Shown in pieces: positions 20,473 through 29,888 of a DNA stretch of 64,000 nt. The stretch is from assembly GCA_015231825.1 (NCBI GenBank), contig JADGAV010000005.1, positions 33,208-97,207 of the forward strand, read 5' to 3'. The position numbers and the translations under genes were made by a program. Numbering within the stretch: the stretch's first letter is position 1; each line of letters starts with the position of its first letter. The DNA is from SAR324 cluster bacterium (GTDB taxonomy: Bacteria > SAR324 > NAC60-12). The notes beneath the pieces were generated by a model, which saw nothing but the letters and a program-made list of their open reading frames with translations, had not been told where the DNA came from and did not search any database.

Positions 20473-21033
20473 ATGACTGAACTCTTGAACCCCTTTCAAA
20501 AAGAATTCGGGCCCCCGAGTAAACAGGCAGCAGGAAAAATCAGAAACGATCTCGGCTCATGGGCACAGCGTTTTATCAGGCAGTCCTCATTTTTAGTGAT
20601 GGCGACCAGCGACACCGAAGGGAAATGTGATGCCTCACCGAAAGGTGGGAAACCGGGCTTTGTTAAAATAATTGATGAAAAGCATCTGATTCTACCGGAT
20701 ATTGCCGGCAACCGCCTGTTTCAGTCCTATGCCAATATTCAATCAAACCCCCATGTCGGTTTGGTCTTTTTCATTCCGGGAGTGGACGGTACAGTCCGGG
20801 TGAACGGCACTGCTCGTCGATTTTCGCGGGAGGATATTGCGAAAGAAAACATAGAAATGGAAATTTTCGACCCGGATGAAGAAGCTAAAATTCTTCAAGG
20901 TCTATATATTACTGTGGAGGAATCCTACAGTCATTGCCCTCGCTCCTCCATCTTTTCAAGGGTTTGGGACCCCGAAGTGATCGTTCGGCACAAGTCCGAT
21001 CCACCTATCGAAAAATGGAAGCCAGGAGCATGA
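20473..21033 (+). CDS. PPOX-class FMN-dependent flavoprotein
   Basis: A 186-residue split-barrel protein of the pyridoxamine 5'-phosphate oxidase-like superfamily. Residues 30-145 show the family pattern: FLVMATSD, CDASPKGGKPGFV, LILPDIAGNRLF and NPHVGLVFFIPG, the segments that line the FMN site. The closest described group is the MSMEG_1061-type FMN proteins. The reaction is not known. Start: ATG with AAGGA. It ends 35 bases before the convergent typA stop. Confidence 0.8.
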   Translation: MTELLNPFQKEFGPPSKQAAGKIRNDLGSWAQRFIRQSSFLVMATSDTEGKCDASPKGGKPGFVKIIDEKHLILPDIAGNRLFQSYANIQSNPHVGLVFFIPGVDGTVRVNGTARRFSREDIAKENIEMEIFDPDEEAKILQGLYITVEESYSHCPRSSIFSRVWDPEVIVRHKSDPPIEKWKPGA

Positions 21034-21067
21034 TCTTGAAAGGCGCGATCCGTACTGATCACTGCAT

Positions 21068-22894
21068 TCAATTGAGCACTTTCCGCTTCTTTTCTTCCAT
21101 CTTGCGTTGGTTTTCGTTAAGAATCCGCTTGCGGAGTCTAAACGTCTTCGGTGTCACTTCCACCAGCTCATCATCTGCAATAAATTCCAAAGCCTGCTCC
21201 AGACTGAGTTCTTTGTGAGGGATCACCCGCACCGCTTCGTCCCGTCCAGACGCCCGAATATTGGTCAGCTGCTTTTTGGCGCAGACATTGGTGATCAGGT
21301 CATTTTCACGGGAATTTGCTCCCACAATCATTCCCTCATAAACCGGTACGTTGGGAGGAATAATGAAATATCCCCGATCCTGCAGTTTCCAGATGGCATA
21401 AGGAATTGCTTCTCCCTGCTCCTTCGCCAGCAGCACTCCATGTGACCGGCTGGAGGTTTCTCCACGATAGGGCTCGTACCCGATCAGGGTGTGGTTCATA
21501 ATGCATTCCCCTTTCGTCAAGGTCATGCACAGGGAACGGAATCCTATCAGGCCGCGTGTGGGAATATGCACATTCAACCGCACGTTGTTTCCCGCAAAAT
21601 GCTCAAGATGCTGAACCTCTCCCTTGCGGCGCCCCAGTTCTTCCATCACCGGTCCCATCGCTTCCTCCGGCAATTCCATCACCAGTTCTTCAATGGGTTC
21701 CTTCTTTTTCCCGTCAACTTCTTTTATGATCACATGAGGTCGTGAAACACCGAATTCGTAACCGTCACGGCGCATGGTTTCAATTAAAATGCTCAAATGC
21801 AGTTCTCCGCGACCAGAGACCTTGAATTCATCCATCGAATCAGTATCTTCAACCTTCAGGGAAATATTGGAAAGCAGCTCTCTTTCTAATCGCGCCCGGA
21901 TGTGGCGGCTGGTCACGTATTTTCCATCGTTTCCTGCAAAAGGACTGTTGTTGACACAGAAATTCATGGAGATGGTTGGCGCATCCACTTCAATAGAAGG
22001 AAGAGCAGCAGGGTTTTCCGAACAGGCCAGGGTTTCTCCAACCATCCCGTTCGGAAATCCCGCGACCATTACAATATCTCCCGCTTTTGCTTCCGGAACT
22101 TCTTCGCGCTCCAGACCCTCAAAAAAGAAAATTTTGCTCAGCTGTCCGAAATGCGTCTGCCCCAAGCCATCAATCCGTGCAATTCGCTGATTGCTTCTAA
22201 GCTGCCCTTGATGAATCCGTCCCAACAACAAACGTCCGAGATAATTGTCATAATGGATATTGGAGATGAGCATCTGAAAGGGTTTTTCAAGCTCGACTTC
22301 AGCAATCGGTATCTGTTTTAAAATCAGATCAAGCAACGGTTTCAGATCCTCATGAGGGGCGGCCAGGTCTTCCATCGCAAAACCCGCTTTTGCTGAAGCA
22401 TAGACGTAGGAAAACTCCAATTGCTCTTCGCTCGCCTCCAGTTCAATAAATAAATCAAATACCTTGTTCAAGGCATTTTCCGGATCTGCTCCCTGACGGT
22501 CAATTTTATTGATGACAACAATCGGTTTTAAGCCGAGTTCCAATGCTTTTCGTAAAACAAATTTGGTCTGCGGCATCGGGCCTTCCGCAGCATCAACCAA
22601 CAGTAATACTCCATCAACCATGTTCAGAATCCGTTCGACCTCACCACCAAAATCCGCGTGTCCCGGTGTGTCCACAATGTTGATCCTCACCCCTTCATAG
22701 TGAAGCGCTGTGGATTTTGCCAGAATGGTGATGCCTCTTTCACGCTCCAGAGGGTTGGAGTCCATGATGCACTCCTCCCTTTCCTTGTGCCCGGAAAGCA
22801 TGCCGGATTGTTCCAAAAGTTTATCGAGTAAAGTGGTTTTGCCATGGTCAACATGGGCAATGATAGCCAGGTTGCGTAAATCTGATCGTTTCAT
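21068..22894 (-). CDS. typA: Translational GTPase TypA/BipA
   Basis: A 608-residue ribosome-associated GTPase of normal length. G motifs: AHVDHGKTT (about 14-22), the switch region [18 protein letters not shown] and NKID. EF-G-like domains II, III and V and the TypA-specific C-terminal domain follow (GEMVG-like start RGLIGFRS, then [13 protein letters not shown]). It acts in stress-dependent translation and 50S assembly. Transcribed alone, divergent from the gene at 23252. Housekeeping gene, useful for phylogenetic placement of the window. Confidence 0.97.
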   Translation of the reverse strand: MKRSDLRNLAIIAHVDHGKTTLLDKLLEQSGMLSGHKEREECIMDSNPLERERGITILAKSTALHYEGVRINIVDTPGHADFGGEVERILNMVDGVLLLVDAAEGPMPQTKFVLRKALELGLKPIVVINKIDRQGADPENALNKVFDLFIELEASEEQLEFSYVYASAKAGFAMEDLAAPHEDLKPLLDLILKQIPIAEVELEKPFQMLISNIHYDNYLGRLLLGRIHQGQLRSNQRIARIDGLGQTHFGQLSKIFFFEGLEREEVPEAKAGDIVMVAGFPNGMVGETLACSENPAALPSIEVDAPTISMNFCVNNSPFAGNDGKYVTSRHIRARLERELLSNISLKVEDTDSMDEFKVSGRGELHLSILIETMRRDGYEFGVSRPHVIIKEVDGKKKEPIEELVMELPEEAMGPVMEELGRRKGEVQHLEHFAGNNVRLNVHIPTRGLIGFRSLCMTLTKGECIMNHTLIGYEPYRGETSSRSHGVLLAKEQGEAIPYAIWKLQDRGYFIIPPNVPVYEGMIVGANSRENDLITNVCAKKQLTNIRASGRDEAVRVIPHKELSLEQALEFIADDELVEVTPKTFRLRKRILNENQRKMEEKKRKVLN

Positions 22895-23251
22895 ATAAAG
22901 GCTTTTTCAGGGAATGGAGGATTTAAATTCGGATACTTCTTGTCAAACTTAGTGGCCGGGAAGATTGAATCTCGCATTGGGAAATGTTTCTGTCTTATTC
23001 TAATGTTAACCCATAAAAATATCCTAAAACCAAAATTTAGGCAATACAATAAATTCGTTACCAGTCAGAAAAAACAGCGCGAAAGAGTTCGGTTTTCCAT
23101 TTCCTGAAAATAACAGACAATTGTACATACCACATTCGTATTTTTGGACAATAAAATTGCAGCCGCACTATATTGTCTCGAAGGGTTAAAATGCTGCTTG
23201 ATTGAAATTCACTTTAAGAGTAAGATTTTTAGTAGTTCTCTCTAATAGTGT
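22895..23251. other. Divergent intergenic region, typA / SpoIIAA-like gene
   Basis: About 357 A+T-rich bases between divergent genes. It must hold the typA promoter and one for the plus-strand gene. I see no hairpin, repeat or reading frame that stands out. Confidence 0.5.
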
Positions 23252-23641
23252 ATGTCTGACATTCTGCTTATCAAGAGAATCACCATGGGGCAGACTTATA
23301 CAATCTCCATAGTAAAAGGAATTTCGATCATCAAATACACTTCAAATCCTACATTGGAAAACGTACTGCAGGCGATGGATGAACTTGGTTATGAAGAATC
23401 GACCTTTCACAGAATTTGGGATATGAGCAACGTCGACATCGCAATGACAAGCGACGACATGCGGGTTATTGCCCGTCATAGTAGTCAACTGGTTCGGCCC
23501 GACTTGAAATCAGCAATGATTGCTTCTTCAGATCACGACTTTGGAATGCTGAGAGTTTATGAAGGCTATCGGGAGGGTCTGAATGGAGTATTGATGGTTT
23601 TCCGAGATTTCAACGAGGCGTGGAGGTGGATTCACAACTAA
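23252..23641 (+). CDS. SpoIIAA/STAS-like domain protein
   Basis: A 129-residue protein resembling the family of small SpoIIAA-like (STAS-fold) proteins: an N-terminal beta strand pair (YTISIVKGISIIKYT), a central RIWDMSNVDIAMTSDDMRVIA segment and a C-terminal FRDFNEAWRWI helix, the arrangement seen in this group. Function is unknown; such proteins may bind lipids or act as signalling modules. No anti-sigma or kinase partner is adjacent. An internal ATG at 23285 is an alternative start. Two 22-base direct repeats follow immediately. Confidence 0.65.
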   Translation: MSDILLIKRITMGQTYTISIVKGISIIKYTSNPTLENVLQAMDELGYEESTFHRIWDMSNVDIAMTSDDMRVIARHSSQLVRPDLKSAMIASSDHDFGMLRVYEGYREGLNGVLMVFRDFNEAWRWIHN

Positions 23642-23675
23642 ATTGAGCCAACCTCAGCAGAAAAGCATTTTTTAT

Positions 23676-23785
23676 CGGGGACACAATACTATTAAAAGCA
23701 CATAGCATCCCGTTTCACACAGGTTTGTGATGACCGTTCCAGAAGAAAACCGCCGCCAATTACCGGGGACACAATACTATTAAAA
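23676..23785 (+). repeat. Two direct repeats of a GGGGACACAATACT element
   Basis: A 22-base identical sequence starting CGGGGACACAATACT occurs at 23676-23697 and at 23764-23785, 88 bases apart. The 40 bases after each copy are also similar but degenerate (for example a GTTT..A.A.GG.TT.TGATG pattern in both), so the unit looks like an old tandem duplication. The GGGGACACAATACT core resembles interspersed REP-type repeats often seen near Y1 transposase genes; no transposase gene is present in this window. Confidence 0.75.
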
Positions 23786-23912
23786 TTTACTTTGCCTCCT
23801 GTTTAGCATAGGGTTATGATGGCCACTGACAGGGAAGCCGCAGCCAAGTAAAAGAAGTCCCGGATTTTAAAGCTTTGACCTTGAGTTTCCCCATGACCAG
23901 GGTGATTCATAG

Positions 23913-26069
23913 ATGAATTGGAGAAGCGTTTTGAGTTCAAAACAGTCAATTTCTGAGAACAATCAGTCCATGCTAGATTTTCGCTTTCCCGGCTTGTTTC
24001 TGATCTTAAGCATTTTGACGTTTTTGGTCTATTACCCTGCCCTCCAGGCGCAGTTTATCATAGACGATGAGGCATTCTACATCAAGGATCCGCTCATGAC
24101 GGCATCTGATGGACTTTTCCGAATTTGGTTTTCTCCTCTGGAAGAGGATTCTATCTGGTTTTATGTACCCATCAGCAGGACGACATTCTGGTTGGAACGA
24201 AATCTGTGGGGTTTGGACCTTCGCGTGACCCATGGTATTAATATTGTTCTGCACTGGATTGCTTCATTGATGTTGTGGCTCTTTCTCAGAAATTTAAAAA
24301 TCAAAGGAGCATGGCTGATCGGGGTCATGTTTGCCATACATCCAGTGCATGTCCAATCGGTCGCCTGGATTGCAGAACGTCGAAATGTTGTTGCCATCTG
24401 CTTTTTTATTCCATGCATTTGGGCCTATCTTCGATTTGAAAGGGGAGACGAGAAAAAAAATGGAGGCTGGTACATTCTCTCGCTTATTTTCTTCACAGCT
24501 GCCTTGCTCAGCAAAACCTCCACCATCATGCTCCCCGGAATTCTGGTACTCTGCCGTTTTTGGTTTCGTGCCTCCTGGAAGTTCGCCGATTTTCTGCGGC
24601 TGCTGCCTTTTTTCCTTCTTTCTTTTGCAACCGGAATCGTGAGAATCTGGTATGAATCCGGTGCGCTCGGGGCCCGTGGTGCGCTGCATCCAGAAACTTT
24701 TGTGGAGCGTCTGCTCATTGCCGGTCATGTCCCCTATTTTTATCTAAAAAAACTTTTTTTCCCGTACCCGCTGATATTTCACTATCCGAAGTGGGAGATC
24801 GAGATTTCCCAGGGTTCCATGTACTTTCCTGTTATCGGGTTGGGGTTGAGTGCCGGACTGCTTTTTTGGAAACTGCGCGGCTGGGGGCGTGGATTTTTCA
24901 CGGGAATGGCAGTGTTTGGCATCACCCTCTTTCCGGTTTTGGGATTCTTTAATATCGCCTGGTATCAATTTTCCTACGTCACCGATCATTGGGCCTATAT
25001 ACCAAGTCTGCCTCTGACTATTTTAGCCGTTCAAGGCGGGATTCAGCTTTTTGAAAAATCAGCAGAGCACAAATTGCTTCTTTACCAAATGGGAATTGTT
25101 TTTGTCAGCGGCAGTATTTACGGGCTTTTTGCCATTCTGACACTCCAGCAGACCCTAAATTACAAAGATGAAAAGACACATTCAGCAGCGATCATTGCCA
25201 ACAATCCAAAAGCCTGGTTCGCTCATTTCCGTCTTGGTGACCATTTTCTCGAAAATGAACAGTTTGAACTTGCCCTCAAACACTATGACGAAACGCTCAA
25301 ATACAGTCCTCCTCATGCAGAAGCCTACAACAGCCGCGCCCTGGTTTATATACAATTGAAACAATACGATCAGGCGATGAAAAGCTTCAACCAGGCATTA
25401 AAAATTCATCCGCGTTATGTCGAAGCCTATGACAGCCGAGGCTATCTGTATTTTCAGTTAGGAGAATATGAAAAAGCGATGCAGGACTACGAACGGGCGT
25501 TGAAACTCAACCCGAAATTTGTAAAAACGCACAACAAACGGGGCTTGTTTTTCTTTCAAATGAAACGCTATGAGCAGGCAATACAGGCATACTCCGAAGC
25601 CATTGCCATCGACCCTGAGTTCATCAAAGCATACATCAACCGAGGGAATACCTATTTTCAAATTGATCAGTTCGGATTGGCCATCAGGGATTATGAGGAA
25701 GCATTAAAAATTGATCCGTCCTATGCCAAAGCGTTTCACAATCGGGGAAGTGTCTTTCTTTATATGAATCAGTATGATCGGGCTATCGAAAGTTATGACG
25801 AGGCCATCAGAATTGATCCCGACTCCATTAATTCATATCTCAATCGTGGAATCGCATATCTCAAATTGAACCGACTGGATCAGTCTCTTAAGGATTTGAA
25901 TCATGTGATTCAAAACAGACCGGATCTTGCGTTGGCGTACCATCATCGCGGCAACGTCTACATTAAAAAATTTAAAAACACGGGACGCGCCTGCAGGGAT
26001 TGGGAGAAAGCCTGTCAATTGGGAAACTGCGGGGGCTACAGCCAATCAAAAAAAAACAAATCCTGTTGA
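23913..26069 (+). CDS. Polytopic membrane protein with C-terminal TPR repeats (TMTC-like)
   Basis: A 718-residue protein. Residues 25-420 contain about ten membrane helices; the first extracytoplasmic loop has FIIDDEAF, an acidic motif placed like the catalytic acidic pair of GT-C glycosyltransferases, and HPVHVQSVAWIAERRN is the signature seen in TMTC/O-mannosyltransferase-like proteins. Residues 430-690 hold seven to eight TPR repeats (for example AYNSRALVYIQLKQYDQAMK). A plausible role is lipid-linked sugar transfer to proteins, the TPRs contacting substrate; this is inference from the fold. Low-quality ribosome site before ATG 23913. Convergent with pldA. Confidence 0.8.
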   Translation: MNWRSVLSSKQSISENNQSMLDFRFPGLFLILSILTFLVYYPALQAQFIIDDEAFYIKDPLMTASDGLFRIWFSPLEEDSIWFYVPISRTTFWLERNLWGLDLRVTHGINIVLHWIASLMLWLFLRNLKIKGAWLIGVMFAIHPVHVQSVAWIAERRNVVAICFFIPCIWAYLRFERGDEKKNGGWYILSLIFFTAALLSKTSTIMLPGILVLCRFWFRASWKFADFLRLLPFFLLSFATGIVRIWYESGALGARGALHPETFVERLLIAGHVPYFYLKKLFFPYPLIFHYPKWEIEISQGSMYFPVIGLGLSAGLLFWKLRGWGRGFFTGMAVFGITLFPVLGFFNIAWYQFSYVTDHWAYIPSLPLTILAVQGGIQLFEKSAEHKLLLYQMGIVFVSGSIYGLFAILTLQQTLNYKDEKTHSAAIIANNPKAWFAHFRLGDHFLENEQFELALKHYDETLKYSPPHAEAYNSRALVYIQLKQYDQAMKSFNQALKIHPRYVEAYDSRGYLYFQLGEYEKAMQDYERALKLNPKFVKTHNKRGLFFFQMKRYEQAIQAYSEAIAIDPEFIKAYINRGNTYFQIDQFGLAIRDYEEALKIDPSYAKAFHNRGSVFLYMNQYDRAIESYDEAIRIDPDSINSYLNRGIAYLKLNRLDQSLKDLNHVIQNRPDLALAYHHRGNVYIKKFKNTGRACRDWEKACQLGNCGGYSQSKKNKSC

Positions 26070-26090
26070 ACACCCGCTTTGTTTGGTGTT
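26069..26090 (+). terminator. Possible hairpin after the TPR membrane protein
   Basis: A 6-bp perfect stem AACACC/GGTGTT with a 10-base loop begins at the stop codon of the preceding gene. The downstream bases are TCCAAAATTT, so there is no real T-tract; it is a weak candidate for termination between convergent genes. Confidence 0.3.
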
Positions 26091-26122
26091 TCCAAAATTT
26101 GGATGATGATTGTGGGGAGATT

Positions 26123-27082
26123 TCACAAAATTTTCCCCTCTGCTAAAATGACGCCGATCCCTATTTTATTGATGTGACGGTTATAATCAATGAGACTTTC
26201 ACCATATCCATCCCAATATTGAATCAAACCCTTCATTTTTCCGTTTCCCGCAATTGGAAAGGACAGATTGGCCTCAAGACCGCCGCGCTTTTCCCGAACT
26301 GCATAGCGTCCCATCAGGGAAATCCGGAAATCATTCCATTCCCACTGGATGGTCAATTGACTTTTACCGTAGTATTCTTCGATGTCAGGATTGTCATCCC
26401 TGGCGGGATCATCGATCGGTTTGTCCCGACTTTCCGGGAAGCGGTACCAAATTTTGTAACGCAGAGTGAGAAGGTCATGGACAACAAAGAGCCTCAGGAT
26501 CGTGCGATCCCAGCTCCGTGAAACCGGTATTCGCTGACCATTGGATTCGTGTTCATATCCAAGATCGAATTGCCATATCCCCCAATTTTCAATTCGGTAG
26601 TTGGGGGTTCTCACAAAAATTTCAGGATTGTAATTGGTTTCGCGAAAAGGCCGGGAATTCTTCCCGTCATAGAATTGAAAAAACGATTTTTGCGAATAAG
26701 AGTAAAAAAAACGGAAGTCGCCATGTTCAAAAAGCTGCTGTCGGAAACTGAGTTGGAATTGAATTTCCTGCTGCATCCGGTTTTCTGAAGGCACCGTCCA
26801 TGTGCCAGGCAGAATGTAGTTCGGTTTGTGAGAATAGATTTTAAAATTTTTACTCTCCTCTCCCGTTTCTTTGCTTTGTGCCAGTTTTTCCTGGAGATCA
26901 ACAATGGTCTCTTTTAAGTCAGAAATCTGCAGATTCATGGCATCAAAAATGTTCTCATCCGTTATCGGAGCAGAAGTTTGCGCGGAGGATTGAGAAAATG
27001 CGGGGGATGCGAATGTCACTCCCATGAGCATCAGGCTGAACATGAAAATGGATGTCAAGCGCGTTTGTTTTGGCAAATACAT
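26123..27082 (-). CDS. pldA: Outer-membrane phospholipase A (PldA/OMPLA)
   Basis: A 319-residue precursor with signal peptide (cleavage near SPAFS-QSS), an N-terminal coiled coil (about 45-80, ISDLKETIVDLQEKLAQ) not found in E. coli PldA, and a 12-strand beta-barrel ending in the family motif YGESLIDYN. The active-site block is present: His178 and Ser180 in YEHESNG. The third triad residue, Asn156 in E. coli, is Asp192 here (SRSWDR). Calcium-dependent hydrolysis of outer-membrane phospholipids is expected, and the gene marks the organism as having an outer membrane. Monocistronic. Confidence 0.92.
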   Translation of the reverse strand: MYLPKQTRLTSIFMFSLMLMGVTFASPAFSQSSAQTSAPITDENIFDAMNLQISDLKETIVDLQEKLAQSKETGEESKNFKIYSHKPNYILPGTWTVPSENRMQQEIQFQLSFRQQLFEHGDFRFFYSYSQKSFFQFYDGKNSRPFRETNYNPEIFVRTPNYRIENWGIWQFDLGYEHESNGQRIPVSRSWDRTILRLFVVHDLLTLRYKIWYRFPESRDKPIDDPARDDNPDIEEYYGKSQLTIQWEWNDFRISLMGRYAVREKRGGLEANLSFPIAGNGKMKGLIQYWDGYGESLIDYNRHINKIGIGVILAEGKIL

Positions 27083-27438
27083 TGGGCTTTCGTCTCCCTT
27101 ATGGTAAGTTCATGAATAGAATGATTCTCTTGTTTTTTTCAATTCCATTGCTTTAAATGCTTTATTTTCCTGGAAAGATGCAATTTATTTTTCAGGTTCC
27201 GCAGGCACATCACCTGCGAATTGAGAAAAGAGGAAGGAACCCGGGAGAGCGGATAGTCAAATGTTATTAAATACGGGTCTATTTTCATTCATATCATCAT
27301 CAACACGCAGGTTTCAGGTCCCATCGATTCAGGCTCTTCTTTGGGACTATATTTCTCTGAAGCACTATTTCCGGAAACTGAAGAGATGCATGGACCTGTT
27401 TGGAAGATTCTGAGCCCCCACTGCATCACGGTAATGAA
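27083..27438. other. Intergenic region, pldA / DUF4268 gene
   Basis: About 356 bases between divergent genes. It contains a 6-bp hairpin (CGCAGG/CCTGCG with a 7-base loop, about 27203-27221) but no T-tract, and no convincing reading frame. Promoters for both flanking genes must lie here. Confidence 0.45.
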
Positions 27439-27927
27439 ATGAGCTGCACAAGTCCACAATTGCTGAAGCCTCCCATTCGGGAAGCACCGAGGGAAGTGCT
27501 CCCTGTATTTTGGCGGCAGCTCTTATTGAAAGCAAATGAAAAAGGAATTCTGACTCACGAGGCGTGCCACCCGGTCAGAGATACCCGGCTCTGTGCAAAA
27601 ACCGGACAGCATGGAGTCCATTTTGATTATGTGATTTCTCTCGAACTGGCGAGCATAGAACTCTGGATCGATACCGGTGTTCAAATAGTCAACAAGCGTA
27701 TTTTTGACCAACTTCATAAAAAAAGAAAGATTGTTGAAACACGATTCAACGGTGAATTGAGTTGGGAACGACTCGGCACACGGCGATTTTCCCGGATAAG
27801 AACCTTTGCCGGGCATGGAGGAATCAAGCATGGAGAAGCTCACTGGAATATTCTGCAGGATGAGATGATTGGACTGATGGACCGATTTTACAAAGCATTG
27901 AAACCGGCACTTGCCCAGCAGATCTGA
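27439..27927 (+). CDS. DUF4268-like protein
   Basis: A 162-residue protein whose C-terminal 120 residues resemble DUF4268: FWRQLLLKANEKG, SIELWIDTG, FDQLHKKRKIVETRFNGELSWERL and a final RFYKAL helix. DUF4268 is commonly attached to restriction/nuclease-like N-terminal domains of PD-(D/E)xK type, but here it stands alone without a nuclease domain. The ATG at 27439 is the first usable start, although a TTG start 39 bases earlier keeps the frame open. Function unknown; no adjacent restriction genes. Confidence 0.65.
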   Translation: MSCTSPQLLKPPIREAPREVLPVFWRQLLLKANEKGILTHEACHPVRDTRLCAKTGQHGVHFDYVISLELASIELWIDTGVQIVNKRIFDQLHKKRKIVETRFNGELSWERLGTRRFSRIRTFAGHGGIKHGEAHWNILQDEMIGLMDRFYKALKPALAQQI

Positions 27928-27941
27928 GACGGGGAATTGAA

Positions 27942-28709
27942 TTATTCCGACTGTGGCTGTTCCTGACCGTTGGAACTGGATTCTGAATGAGGTGCTTCCT
28001 GGGTTTTGTTTTTGGTCATCTCCTGATATTTAATGGCAATCATTTTCAGTTTGGCTTTCAGTACTTCCCGTTCCTTTATGAGTGATTCCTTTTCTAAAAC
28101 CATCAATTCTTTTTCTTCGGTCAGGGTATTGATTTGTTCCTGCAGCGTCTTCTGTGTCCTGATGGTTTTTTCTGCAACAATTTGAGAAGTCCAGATGTAA
28201 AAATCTTCACCTCCAATGAAAGTCAGAATTTTTTTGGAGATCGCCAGAAGTTTCGAGGCTTCCACGGCAGTAATGGTAGCTGTCACTTTTTCTTTGGTAA
28301 TAAAACTCATTTCCCCGATGAGGTCCCCCGGTCTTCGAAATTCATAAATCAGTCGTCGGTCAACAATCACCGCGAGTCGTCCCTGCAATAAAATGTAAAT
28401 CGCATCACTGTGGGTGTTTTGTTTGAGGATGTCCTGTTTGGGCTTGTAGTCCATCACTTCCATATTTTTGACCAGATTGAGAAGCATGGTTTCAGGCATT
28501 TTATCAAAACTGCGCTTGTCTTTTAATTTGTCAAAAATGTTTTTTTCAATATCACTGAGTGAATCATAATTGATCTGAAAGTTGGACAAAGTTTGAATTA
28601 TTTTTTCCTTTGCTTTGTCACGCACTTCAGGTGCGATTGTGGAAAGCAAACTTTCAAACAATTCGTCGGAATTTATTTTAGAAACAGGGGTTACTTCGGC
28701 GTCAGTCAT
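27942..28709 (-). CDS. Cyclic nucleotide-binding domain protein with coiled coil
   Basis: A 255-residue protein. Residues 65-180 form a cNMP-binding (CRP-like) beta barrel with YILLQGRLAVIVDRR and the phosphate-binding-cassette-like region FRRPGDLIGEMSFITKEKVTATITA. Residues 180-235 are a long coiled coil (LQEQINTLTEEKELMVLEKESL). There is no helix-turn-helix or catalytic domain, so it is probably a regulatory or scaffold protein rather than a transcription factor. The R-x-x-A/S of a canonical cassette is replaced by KVTATIT, so true cAMP binding is doubtful. Converges with the DUF4268 gene, 14 bases apart. Confidence 0.78.
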   Translation of the reverse strand: MTDAEVTPVSKINSDELFESLLSTIAPEVRDKAKEKIIQTLSNFQINYDSLSDIEKNIFDKLKDKRSFDKMPETMLLNLVKNMEVMDYKPKQDILKQNTHSDAIYILLQGRLAVIVDRRLIYEFRRPGDLIGEMSFITKEKVTATITAVEASKLLAISKKILTFIGGEDFYIWTSQIVAEKTIRTQKTLQEQINTLTEEKELMVLEKESLIKEREVLKAKLKMIAIKYQEMTKNKTQEAPHSESSSNGQEQPQSE

Positions 28710-29057
28710 CTCGGTGCATCAGGGGGATTTTTTAAAAATCAGATATACGTTCACTATTTTCATGCGAATCATTTTTAATCAAGGTATTTTCAACAACGCG
28801 GCAATTCTTGTTTTATCACTGATTCACACGGCTCACAAGACCCTGGGCTGTATTTAAAAAATGCGTTCTTCAAAACGAGTGATTCTGGATTTTTCACTTC
28901 AACTCGCAAACTGTCAATTTATTTCTTGCTGCTTTGATCAACCGCTGATTGTCGGCCTGGCAGTTCAATTCTGTCGACCTGCGACTGAGAGGTGATATAA
29001 AATCAGGTGCAAGTACTAAAAACTGCAATTCGCGATTTCTTTCCTGGTCGGCAAAAT
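28710..29057. other. Intergenic region upstream of the cNMP-binding gene
   Basis: About 348 bases between two minus-strand genes, A+T-rich near 28730-28860. It carries the promoter of the gene ending at 27942. I see no RNA gene, strong hairpin or reading frame. Confidence 0.45.
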
Positions 29058-29879
29058 TTAAAGGGTCTGTCCCCGGGACCACAGAACAGGAAACCAGTCT
29101 TTCCGCATTTTTTCGTTATGCGACAGGCCAATCCCGTCAAAAGGAGGAGAGGTCGCCCCCCCTCGTTTGACGTAGCGGACATCATCACCCAGAAAGCGCG
29201 CAGAAAATGCACGGCGCCGATGTGGAGTTTCATTTCCCGGAGCGCCATGAACTGTTTTAAAGTTGAACAGAACCGCATCTCCCAAATCGAGTTGCGGGGC
29301 TAAAATTTCAAAATCTGATTCATTGATGACGGGCATTTCCATGAAGTCATCCTCTGTTTTGTACCACGGCTCATTGGTCAGCCAACGTGTAGGCCGAATC
29401 AGTTTCGGCCATCGATGGGAACCGAGCACAATACGCAGGGTGTTTGCTTCAAAGACAGGGTCGAGAGGAATCCAGAAACTGGCTGTTTTGTGACCATCGA
29501 CGCAATAATAAGGAAGGTCCTGATGAAAGGTGGTTTCTTTGGACGTTCCCGGTTCTTTTACAAGGATATGCTCATGAAAAATCTGAATAAATTCAGAATC
29601 GGTTGCTTCTCCCGCAATTTGAGCCGCAGATGATTTTTCGATCCAGTGCCGGAACTCTGGAATACGTTCCCAATTGCAGTAATCTTCAAAAAACCTGCCT
29701 GGCTCCCCGTCGGAAACATTTTCTCTTCCATGTTGACTCGGTTCCTGCAGAACCTTTTCAAATCCTGCACGCAGAAGCTCAATATCGTGCTTAAAAAAAC
29801 CACGAAGGACAAGAGCGCCATCGCCCTGATAGCTTTCAATCTGGGACGGAGATAAACAGGAAGCGCCTTTTTTCTGCAT
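29058..29879 (-). CDS. Phytanoyl-CoA dioxygenase (PhyH) family protein
   Basis: A 273-residue Fe(II)/2-oxoglutarate oxygenase. The iron triad is visible as His119-x-Asp121 (FHQDLPYY) and His211 (TVHGAPGN), with the 2-oxoglutarate-binding arginine downstream in RRRAFSARF. Substrates of bacterial PhyH members vary (phytanoyl-CoA, ectoine, phosphonates, small metabolites) and cannot be read here. The last codons (GGACAGACCCTTTAA) match the GGGGACAG-type repeat motif seen elsewhere in the window, so the native C-terminus may have been altered. It follows the GST gene by 9 bases, probably one transcript. Confidence 0.87.
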   Translation of the reverse strand: MQKKGASCLSPSQIESYQGDGALVLRGFFKHDIELLRAGFEKVLQEPSQHGRENVSDGEPGRFFEDYCNWERIPEFRHWIEKSSAAQIAGEATDSEFIQIFHEHILVKEPGTSKETTFHQDLPYYCVDGHKTASFWIPLDPVFEANTLRIVLGSHRWPKLIRPTRWLTNEPWYKTEDDFMEMPVINESDFEILAPQLDLGDAVLFNFKTVHGAPGNETPHRRRAFSARFLGDDVRYVKRGGATSPPFDGIGLSHNEKMRKDWFPVLWSRGQTL

Positions 29880-29888
29880 GCTTGACTC

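Noticed and set aside
23676..23785. CRISPR array
   Set aside because: Only two repeats, the 66-base interval is itself a degraded part of the repeat unit, and no cas genes are present.
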